Assembly (NCBI GenBank): GCA_943326655.2
Contig: CALPUC020000012.1
Span: forward strand, 1-12,643
Source of the DNA: Rhodoluna limnophila
GTDB taxonomy: Bacteria > Actinomycetota > Actinomycetes > Actinomycetales > Microbacteriaceae
Length of the DNA: 12,643 nucleotides
Direction of reading: 5' to 3'
A program made the position numbers and the translations under genes. Below are positions 7,104-12,643 of the stretch, in pieces. The notes under the pieces are model-generated. The model did no database searches. It worked only from the letters and a program-made list of their open reading frames with translations, and had not been told where the DNA came from. Each line of letters opens with the position of its first letter. The first letter of the stretch is position 1.

Positions 7104-7925
7104 TTAGCTGACCGGCGCGACGGTCTGTAGCCACTGCAAGAACATTGCGGCGCTAGCTGTGTCGCCCTTGTACTGCTGACCGTTTACAACGACAAACGGG
7201 GTTCCCGAGAAGTCAAGGTTGGTTCCTGGAATCTTCTTGGTTGGCACGAGGTTTCCTTGGTTCTTTGCCCAAGCTGCCCAAGTGTTGTTGCCAATGCAGT
7301 CAAGTGCAGGCTGCTCGCTCACACCGATCTGCTGGGCTAGGGCTTGCAGTTGTTCATTGGTTGGCCCAGCGGTTCGCTCTTCCGGTTGAATCGCGTAGAG
7401 CGCATCGTTGTAGTCGAGGAACTTCTGAGGAGACTTGTCGGCAACACACAGCAAAGCACTTGCGGCGCGGCTGGAATACTCGTTGACTGACGCACCATCT
7501 AGAAATGAAATTGGATGTATTTGCACGGTGTATTTTCCTGCTGCCACAAGCTCACGGATCTGCGGCATGTTAGGTGTCTCAAATACTTTGCAAGCTGGGC
7601 ACTGAAGGTCTTGGTAGATCACGATGTTCGGCACATTGTTGTCTACCTGCGATTTGCTGGTTAGAACCTGAAGGTCTTTCCCAACGCGCACTCCGCCATC
7701 GAAGATTGCCGTTGCCGGACCTGCGCCGGGATCAACGTTTGGGGTTGGGTTACTGATCGCAATTGCCACCACACCCGCAACGATTCCGACACCTCCCACG
7801 ATTGAGCCGAGGACGATAGCGAGCTTCTTGCGGGCCTCATTTTTCTTCTGAGCCTCGCGCATTACCTTGGCTTTGGCTCGGGCCGCTTCGCGTTGCTGGT
7901 TTCGGGTGAGTTTTTCGTTGCCCAT
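7104..7925 (-). CDS. Membrane-anchored DsbA-like thioredoxin-fold oxidoreductase
   Basis: The 273-residue protein has a very basic cytoplasmic N-terminus (residues 1-34), one transmembrane helix (about 35-58), a short Pro-rich linker and an extracytoplasmic DsbA-like (Thioredoxin_4 type) domain. The active site is CPAC (109-112) in YQDLQCPACKVFE, and the cis-proline is in GTPFVVVNG (Pro243). Cys160 and Cys210 could form a structural disulfide. Such proteins make or isomerise disulfides in exported proteins of actinobacteria. The start has AAGGA seven bases upstream. It converges on the giant secreted-protein gene with only three bases between stops and no terminator between them. Oxidase versus isomerase activity cannot be decided from sequence. 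Confidence 0.9.
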   Translation of the reverse strand: MGNEKLTRNQQREAARAKAKVMREAQKKNEARKKLAIVLGSIVGGVGIVAGVVAIAISNPTPNVDPGAGPATAIFDGGVRVGKDLQVLTSKSQVDNNVPNIVIYQDLQCPACKVFETPNMPQIRELVAAGKYTVQIHPISFLDGASVNEYSSRAASALLCVADKSPQKFLDYNDALYAIQPEERTAGPTNEQLQALAQQIGVSEQPALDCIGNNTWAAWAKNQGNLVPTKKIPGTNLDFSGTPFVVVNGQQYKGDTASAAMFLQWLQTVAPVS

Positions 7926-7971
7926 GTTTTCATCCTTAGCGATATCACAAATTGGTGTCAGTCAGAAGTTC

Positions 7972-7980
7972 TAGTCTAAA
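7972..7980. promoter_or_regulatory. TAGTCTAAA element in divergent gap
   Basis: The nine bases TAGTCTAAA repeat exactly the core of the msrB / LytR_C divergent site at 1939-1947. On the minus strand they contain TAGACT, a TANNNT-type -10, 47 bp upstream of the DsbA-like start. It is probably that gene's -10; no convincing -35 is seen. The rest of the 159-bp gap is covered by the next two entries. Confidence 0.35.
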
Positions 7981-8007
7981 TCAAGCCTGCTTCGATGGCA
8001 TAATGGC

Positions 8008-8032
8008 TATAACTTGGAACGACTGTTTCAAG
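8008..8032 (+). promoter_or_regulatory. Candidate -10 with adjoining operator for the UgpC-type gene
   Basis: TATAAC (8008-8013) is a plausible -10. An imperfect inverted repeat overlaps its last base: CTTGGAAC (8013-8020), four bases, then GTTTCAAG (8025-8032), with 7 of 8 positions paired. A site immediately downstream of a -10 fits a repressor operator, for example of a sugar-responsive regulator. No regulator gene is in the window and the -35 is poor. Confidence 0.4.
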
Positions 8033-8052
8033 CTCTTACACAACGGATCGTT

Positions 8053-8068
8053 CGGCACGTACCTGCCG
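8053..8068 (+). other. Leader hairpin before the UgpC-type ribosome site
   Basis: CGGCA and TGCCG form a 5-bp stem with a six-base loop, ending four bases before the Shine-Dalgarno AGGAG (8073-8077). A smaller inverted repeat, AACG-GAT-CGTT (8042-8052), directly precedes it. These may shape translation of the leader but are short. Confidence 0.3.
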
Positions 8069-8084
8069 ATTTAGGAGAAACAAA

Positions 8085-9155
8085 ATGGCAACAGTTTCAT
8101 TTAGAAAAGCCACCCGCCTCTACCCAGGCACCCCTCGCCCAGCAGTAAACGAGTTAGACCTTGAAATCAAGGACGGCGAATTCCTCGTTCTAGTTGGCCC
8201 ATCGGGTTGTGGAAAGTCGACCAGCCTTCGTATGTTGGCAGGTCTTGAAGAGGTCAACGCCGGCTCGATTTTCATCGGCGACCGCGACGTAACCGACATC
8301 GAACCAAAAGACCGCGACATCGCGATGGTTTTCCAGAACTACGCCCTGTACCCGCACATGACCGTAGCCGAGAACATGGGCTTTGCGCTAAAGATTGCCG
8401 GTGTCGCAAAAGAAGAACGTGCCGCACGCGTTCTAGAGGCAGCCAAGCTACTTGACTTGGAAGAATACCTAGGCCGCAAGCCAAAGGCACTGTCCGGTGG
8501 TCAGCGTCAGCGTGTAGCCATGGGTCGTGCCATCGTTCGTAAGCCTCAGGTTTTCCTCATGGATGAGCCACTCTCGAACCTAGACGCCAAACTTCGCGTT
8601 CAGACCCGAACTCAGATTGCATCGCTTCAGCGTCGACTGGGCGTAACCACTGTTTACGTAACCCACGACCAGGTTGAAGCCATGACCATGGGAGACCGAG
8701 TTGCAGTCCTAAAAGACGGCTTGCTTCAGCAGGTTGCAACCCCTCGTGAACTCTACGAGCGTCCAGCCAACGTTTTCGTTGCCGGATTCATTGGCTCCCC
8801 TGCCATGAACCTGCTTCAGCTACCGGTAACCGCTGGCGGTGTCGCTTTCGGCGATGCAGAAATCAAGATCGACAAGAGCGTTCTAGCCAAGACCAAGGAA
8901 AAGACCATCACCGTGGGTCTTCGCCCAGAAGACGTTGTGCTTTCCAAGACCGGTTTGGCTCTCGAAGTCGACGTGGTTGAAGAACTAGGTGCTGATGCTT
9001 TCATCTACGGTTCGGTAATGCTGAATGGCGTCAAGTCAGACGTAACCGTTCGAGTTGAGTCAAACGGTTCGGTCAAGGCCGGTTCGAAAGTCTTTATCGC
9101 ACCAGCAGGAGTTTCCCACTTGTTCGACGTTGCGTCGGGCGAGCGCCTCAACTAG
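8085..9155 (+). CDS. ugpC: Carbohydrate ABC transporter ATPase, UgpC/MsiK/MalK type
   Basis: This 356-residue cytoplasmic ATPase powers uptake of sugars or glycerol-3-phosphate by CUT1-type ABC importers. Walker A is GPSGCGKST (38-46), the Q-loop is FQNYALYPH (83-91), the signature is LSGGQ (136-140), Walker B is VFLMDEP (156-162), the D-loop is SNLD (164-167), and the switch histidine is His194 in YVTHDQ. A C-terminal OB/TOBE-like regulatory domain begins near 240. No permease or binding-protein genes lie beside it. This is the pattern of the multitask ATPase MsiK, which serves several sugar importers. It starts with AGGAG seven bases before the ATG. Its stop codon overlaps the GTG of the DUF4032 gene by one base (TAGTG). 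The exact substrates are not readable from sequence. Confidence 0.93.
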   Translation: MATVSFRKATRLYPGTPRPAVNELDLEIKDGEFLVLVGPSGCGKSTSLRMLAGLEEVNAGSIFIGDRDVTDIEPKDRDIAMVFQNYALYPHMTVAENMGFALKIAGVAKEERAARVLEAAKLLDLEEYLGRKPKALSGGQRQRVAMGRAIVRKPQVFLMDEPLSNLDAKLRVQTRTQIASLQRRLGVTTVYVTHDQVEAMTMGDRVAVLKDGLLQQVATPRELYERPANVFVAGFIGSPAMNLLQLPVTAGGVAFGDAEIKIDKSVLAKTKEKTITVGLRPEDVVLSKTGLALEVDVVEELGADAFIYGSVMLNGVKSDVTVRVESNGSVKAGSKVFIAPAGVSHLFDVASGERLN

Positions 9156-10465
9156 TGGGTTCTTCTCTAGACATAACAACTGCCGCGGTAGATCCAGCTC
9201 TTCTGGATTTACCGTGGCAGTTGCCTTTGGAGCAGTGGCCCGCCGATCGGATTGCCGCTCTGCCCAAGGGTCTTTCTCGCCATACCGTGCGTTTCGCTCA
9301 CCTCAGCAATCATGTGATTGCCATCAAAGAAACGCTTCCCGAACTCGCCAAACGCGAATACGAGATGCTCAAGAAACTGGTTGCTCTCGCAGTTCCCTGC
9401 GTTGAACCTTTTGCGATTATCAACAATCGAACCGACGCTACCGGTGAACCGCTGCCCGCGGTTCTCATCACCCGCCACCTAAAGTTTTCGCTACCCTATC
9501 GAGCCATGTGGTCTCAGGGTTTGCGACCCGATACTGCCACGCGTCTGGTAGACGCATTAGCGCTACTGCTGGTTCGCCTTCACATTGCCGGTTTTTTCTG
9601 GGGAGATGTTTCACTTTCGAATACCCTGTTCCGCAGAGACGCCGGCTCTTTCGCGGCCTATCTGGTTGATGCCGAAACCGGTCAGCTCTACGAAGGCGGT
9701 TTATCAAACGGGCAACGTGAGAATGATCTGGAAATCGCGCGAGTAAACATTGCGGGAGAACTGCTCGATTTGATTGCCAGCGGTAATGCGGCTCCCGGAG
9801 TTGACGCCAATGCTATTTCCGATCGAATCATTTTGAAGTACCGAAACCTCTGGAAAGAGTTAACCGCTGCCGAGGTTATCGGTGAATCCGAACGTTGGAA
9901 GATCAGCCGGCGAGTAGAGCGGTTGAACGACCTGGGTTTCGACATCGAAGAGATGACCATCAAATCCGATGGGGCCGGCAGCACAATCAAGATTCAGCCC
10001 AAAGTGGTTGATGCGGGTCACCACGGCCGACGCCTGCTGCGGCTGACCGGGCTTGACGTGGAGGAGAACCAGGCGAGGCGGCTATTGAATGACCTGGACG
10101 AATATCGTCTAGCTCACTCGAAATCAGCCGACGACGAAGAGGTATTGGCGCACGAGTGGCTGAGCCACTCTTTCGAACCCGTGATTACCGCAATTCCAAA
10201 ACACCTGACCGGGCGGTTAGAACCGGCGGAGCTTTACCATCAAGTGTTGGAACACCGCTGGTACCTGTCTCAAAATGAAAAGCGTGAGGTGAGCAGCGTC
10301 GACGCGGTGAACTCTTACATCAACACGGTGTTAGTGCACCGCCGGGATGAAGAGTCACTGATTGCGCCGGAGACCGGGAACATCACACTGCCCAATGCAA
10401 TCCCGTCCGGCACCATAACGGTTGCCGATGAAGATGGCGAAGTTGACTGGCGAGACCTGGTCTAG
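9155..10465 (+). CDS. DUF4032 protein with kinase-like N-terminal half
   Basis: The 436-residue protein is of the actinobacterial DUF4032 type. Its N-terminal half resembles lipopolysaccharide/Kdo-type small kinases. VIAIK carries a candidate ATP lysine (Lys58), followed by an acidic helix (ELAKREYEML). GFFWGDVSLSNTLF replaces the HGDLHxxN catalytic loop (Asp151, Asn156), and LVDAET (Asp172, Glu174) stands at the metal-binding DFG position. The C-terminal half (about 210-436) is the DUF4032 region, rich in charged helices and ending in an acidic tail EDGEVDWRDLV. No membrane segment or signal peptide is seen. It starts with GTG overlapping the ATPase stop, so translation is coupled. The stop TAG shares the palindrome CTAG with the stop of convergent rlmB. 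The fold assignment is by motif; the substrate is unknown and catalysis is unproven. Confidence 0.82.
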   Translation: MGSSLDITTAAVDPALLDLPWQLPLEQWPADRIAALPKGLSRHTVRFAHLSNHVIAIKETLPELAKREYEMLKKLVALAVPCVEPFAIINNRTDATGEPLPAVLITRHLKFSLPYRAMWSQGLRPDTATRLVDALALLLVRLHIAGFFWGDVSLSNTLFRRDAGSFAAYLVDAETGQLYEGGLSNGQRENDLEIARVNIAGELLDLIASGNAAPGVDANAISDRIILKYRNLWKELTAAEVIGESERWKISRRVERLNDLGFDIEEMTIKSDGAGSTIKIQPKVVDAGHHGRRLLRLTGLDVEENQARRLLNDLDEYRLAHSKSADDEEVLAHEWLSHSFEPVITAIPKHLTGRLEPAELYHQVLEHRWYLSQNEKREVSSVDAVNSYINTVLVHRRDEESLIAPETGNITLPNAIPSGTITVADEDGEVDWRDLV

Positions 10466-11472
10466 CCTTTTGAGCGAAGTTTAGAAACTTCGTAGAGGGT
10501 AACGCTGGCAGCGATTCCGGCGTTTAGAGATTCGGTGGCGGAACCAATTGGAATGCTCACGATTGCGTCGCAGTTTTCAGTAACCAAACGGCTCAGGCCT
10601 TTTCCTTCGGAACCAACCACAATCAAAAGCGGCTCCCGACCCAGAGTGAACTTATGAAGGTCCATGTCTCCATCGCCGTCTAGGCCAACCACGAACACGC
10701 CCTTTTTCTTATATTCCTTGATGGTTGCGGTTAGGTTCGCGGCCAAGGCAACTGGAATTCGGGCAGCGGCGCCCGCAGAAGTCTTCCAAGCGCTGGCTGT
10801 GACACCGGTGGAGCGTCGCTGAGGCAGGATCACTCCGTGGCCACCAAAGGCCGCTACCGAGCGAATAATGGCTCCTAGGTTGCGAGGGTCGGTAATGCCG
10901 TCTAGAGCCACGAATAGCGGCTTTTGACCCCTGGAAATTACTTTGTCGAGCAGATCAACGGGGTGCTGATAAGAGTATGCGGGAACTGAGAGAGCGATTC
11001 CCTGGTGAACCGCGTCAAAGCCGGTTAGTCGGTCGATTTCGGGCTTGGTGATGTCGTTGATGGGGATTTGTCGAGCGTTGGCTAGCGTGATCGTTTCTTT
11101 CACACGCTCGTCCATTTCGATGCGGTTTGAAATGTAGAGCGCAGTGGCTGGAACCTTGGCACGCAGTGCTTCGAGTACCGAGTTACGACCGGAAAGGACC
11201 TCACCGGAATCAGCCGCCTTCGAAACACCTTTGGTGTTGGTGCGACGTGCACCGGCAACGCCCGCGGTGCGTGCGGTGGGCGCTAGGAACTCACCCTTGC
11301 GAGCTACCTGCTTCTCCGGTTTGTTGCCGCGGAAGGCCTTGTGGCCCTTGCGGTCTTCAGCTTTCGGGGTTGGACCCTTGCCCTCGAGAGACTTGCGGCG
11401 CTGGCCGCCTGAACCCGCGGTTGGGCCCTTCTTGCCTTTTGCTGTGCCGGGGCGCTTTCCCTTGCTAGCCAT
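10462..11472 (-). CDS. rlmB: 23S rRNA (guanosine-2'-O-)-methyltransferase RlmB (TrmH/SpoU family)
   Basis: RlmB uses S-adenosylmethionine to methylate a 23S rRNA guanosine in the peptidyl-transferase region. The SpoU/SPOUT motifs are all visible: NLGAIIRSVAAFGGHGV (motif 1 with the catalytic arginine), LIVVGSEGKGL (motif 2), and IPIGSATESLNAGIAASV (motif 3, knot). An L30e-like substrate-binding domain precedes them, starting at LSGRNSVLEAL. The first ~90 residues are a low-complexity Lys/Arg/Gly tail that probably binds RNA. From the ATG at 11472 the protein has 336 residues against roughly 245 for E. coli. That ATG overlaps the cysS stop (TAATG) and has GGAG six bases upstream (11479-11482). 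An in-frame ATG at 11490 is less likely. The closely related tRNA methylase TrmH is a less likely alternative. Confidence 0.93.
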   Translation of the reverse strand: MASKGKRPGTAKGKKGPTAGSGGQRRKSLEGKGPTPKAEDRKGHKAFRGNKPEKQVARKGEFLAPTARTAGVAGARRTNTKGVSKAADSGEVLSGRNSVLEALRAKVPATALYISNRIEMDERVKETITLANARQIPINDITKPEIDRLTGFDAVHQGIALSVPAYSYQHPVDLLDKVISRGQKPLFVALDGITDPRNLGAIIRSVAAFGGHGVILPQRRSTGVTASAWKTSAGAAARIPVALAANLTATIKEYKKKGVFVVGLDGDGDMDLHKFTLGREPLLIVVGSEGKGLSRLVTENCDAIVSIPIGSATESLNAGIAASVTLYEVSKLRSKG

Positions 11473-12643
11473 TAGTTGCTCCACATCCATACGGTTTGAT
11501 CGGCCTGATCTTCAATGGTGACACCCATGGCCGTTAGTTCTGCGCGCACCAAATCGGCTAGCGCATAGTCTTTGTCTGTTCTTGCCCGATTGCGTTTGGC
11601 AATCAATCCTTCGATTAGTTCAATCGTTTCGGCAGTGGCAACTTTTTCGTTGCTAGACAAATCTAGCCCGAGTGCGTCCGCCATGCGAACCACCTCACTG
11701 AGTGCTCTGCTTACGGTGGTGTTGTCTCCCGAGTCTAAAGCTGTGTTTCCAACCCGAACGGTGTCGTGAAGCACTCCTAAAGCAACGGGCACGTTGAAGT
11801 CTGAATCCATGGCTTCAACGAATTCGGTAGGAAGTTTAATGTCGGCGGCACTCGCGATTTCGCTCGCCCTTCGGGCAAAGTTGGTGATTCTAAACAGAGC
11901 GGTAACGGCTTCAGACATTGAGTTTGGAGAGTAGTCGAGCGGGGATCGGTAGTGAGCCGAAGCCAGCCAGTAGCGCACTGCGGCGGGGCTACCTTGTGCG
12001 AATAGCTCCTCAACGCTTACCCCGTTGCCTAGAGACTTACTCATCTTGGTTCCTGACACGGTTACCAGACCGTTGTGCATCCAATGCTTAGCGAATTCGT
12101 ATCCGGCTGCGCGCGACTGGGCAAGTTCGTTTTCGTGGTGTGGAAATCGAAGGTCTAAACCGCCACCGTGAATGTCGAAGCTCTCTCCCAGTGCGCTTAG
12201 GGTCATTGCTGAACATTCGATGTGCCAACCCGGACGACCCTTGCCCCATGGTGAATCCCAGGCTGCCGATTCTGGTTCGCCCGGCTTGGCGCTCTTCCAA
12301 AGTGCAAAGTCGTGTGGGGCGCGTCGGCCACCACCGATTGCTTCGCCTTCTAGGTTCTCAAGTTTCTGATTGGTCAGCTCCCCGTAGCCCGGATGAGATG
12401 CGGTATCGAAGAAAACGTTCGCCGTGCCGTTCTCGTCTTGGTAAGCGTGTTCGCGCTCGATGAGTCGCTCGATGAGCGAAATCATGTCGTCGATGTGCTC
12501 GGTGGCATGAGGACTTTGGCTGACACTGGCGCCAAGAGAGTCGTAGACCGCGTTGAATCCTGCCTCAACTTCGGATGCCAACTCCCGCCAATCTTTTTTC
12601 TGATCAGCGGCATTCACCAAAATCTTGTCGTCGATGTCGGTCA
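11472..12643 (-). CDS. cysS: Cysteinyl-tRNA synthetase, C-terminal 389 codons (5' end outside window)
   Basis: This class I enzyme charges tRNA-Cys in the cytoplasm. The frame is open to the window edge and enters in the conserved TDIDDKIL segment, so the gene continues upstream; the HIGH motif and first zinc cysteine are outside. Visible are WHIECSAM (zinc cysteine), DLRFPHHENELAQS (zinc His and Glu), and KMSKSLGN (ATP-binding loop). The DALR-type helical region follows, and the C-terminal anticodon-binding part includes RNRARTDKDYALAD and ends VWMWSN. The C-terminal domain and HHENELAQS argue for true CysRS rather than the mycothiol ligase MshC, which is shorter. The stop overlaps the start of rlmB, so the two are co-transcribed and translationally coupled. 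Confidence 0.96.
   Translation of the reverse strand, partial: TDIDDKILVNAADQKKDWRELASEVEAGFNAVYDSLGASVSQSPHATEHIDDMISLIERLIEREHAYQDENGTANVFFDTASHPGYGELTNQKLENLEGEAIGGGRRAPHDFALWKSAKPGEPESAAWDSPWGKGRPGWHIECSAMTLSALGESFDIHGGGLDLRFPHHENELAQSRAAGYEFAKHWMHNGLVTVSGTKMSKSLGNGVSVEELFAQGSPAAVRYWLASAHYRSPLDYSPNSMSEAVTALFRITNFARRASEIASAADIKLPTEFVEAMDSDFNVPVALGVLHDTVRVGNTALDSGDNTTVSRALSEVVRMADALGLDLSSNEKVATAETIELIEGLIAKRNRARTDKDYALADLVRAELTAMGVTIEDQADQTVWMWSN

Noticed and set aside
10468..10478. TTTTGAGCGAA, an 11-base match to part of the palindrome region at 3190-3200
   Set aside because: It lies in the last rlmB codons, lacks the second arm, and is likely coincidental.
10475..10492. CGAAGTT-TAGA-AACTTCG hairpin after the DUF4032 gene as a terminator
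   Set aside because: The 7-bp stem is perfect, but no U-tract follows on either strand and it lies within rlmB codons. It may still aid termination but cannot be supported as such.
11473..11490. Earlier in-frame ATG for rlmB at 11490
   Set aside because: The ATG at 11472 overlaps the cysS stop as TAATG and has GGAG at the right distance, so coupling at 11472 is preferred.
11144..11521. A 125-codon plus-strand open frame
   Set aside because: It is antisense to the Lys/Arg-rich RlmB tail and the cysS end, with arginine- and proline-rich composition expected of a shadow frame.
12618..12620. A start codon for the minus-strand synthetase at 12620
   Set aside because: The codons upstream (TDIDDKI) are conserved CysRS sequence, so this TTG is an internal leucine and the gene continues out of the window.
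11472..12643. Mycothiol ligase MshC instead of CysRS
   Set aside because: The protein has the HHENELAQS zinc region and a full C-terminal anticodon-binding domain, which fit CysRS.

Overview
The window looks like a piece of a compact, moderate-G+C actinobacterial chromosome, most plausibly a Microbacteriaceae-type organism of the freshwater Rhodoluna/Aquiluna kind. That placement is inferred from a GroEL2-like chaperonin with CIRCE operators, a free-standing UgpC/MsiK-type ATPase followed by a DUF4032 gene, a cysS-rlmB pair, GTG starts and very tight gene packing. No mobile element, CRISPR array or phage gene was seen.

Left end (1-1928, all minus strand): the N-terminal 299 codons of groEL run off the left edge. 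Its promoter carries two tandem CIRCE (HrcA) operators. Upstream lie a strong terminator, a 66-residue cold-shock protein with a leader of roughly 130-180 nt, and a small membrane-anchored LytR_C-domain protein of the type of mycobacterial VirR. A palindromic divergent promoter region separates the latter from msrB (plus strand, GTG start). msrB converges with, and overlaps by 14 bp, a secreted NodB-type polysaccharide deacetylase, which sits directly behind a tRNA-Thr(UGU) gene.

Centre (3152-7925): a 20-bp perfect palindrome plus an extra half-site lies upstream of the most unusual gene here. It encodes a 1279-residue Sec-exported protein with a signal peptide, 15 consecutive RTX-type calcium-binding nonapeptides near the N-terminus, three copies of an unrecognised ~130-residue cysteine-paired module, and six fibronectin type III domains. 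Three bases beyond its stop ends a convergent membrane-anchored DsbA-like thiol oxidoreductase with a CPAC active site. All 12 cysteines of the giant protein can be paired inside single domains, so the oxidoreductase is a plausible folding partner.

Right end (7926-12643): a UgpC/MsiK-type ATPase, with an inverted repeat next to its candidate -10, is translationally coupled (TAGTG) to a DUF4032 protein with a kinase-like N-terminal half. This pair runs tail to tail into rlmB, which is itself coupled (TAATG) to the upstream cysS, whose 5' end is outside the window. Housekeeping functions (protein folding, methionine sulfoxide repair, tRNA charging, rRNA methylation) therefore flank a cell-surface block with the window's most unusual gene. 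The only stretches without a gene are short (under 200 bp) and are described under the regulatory entries.
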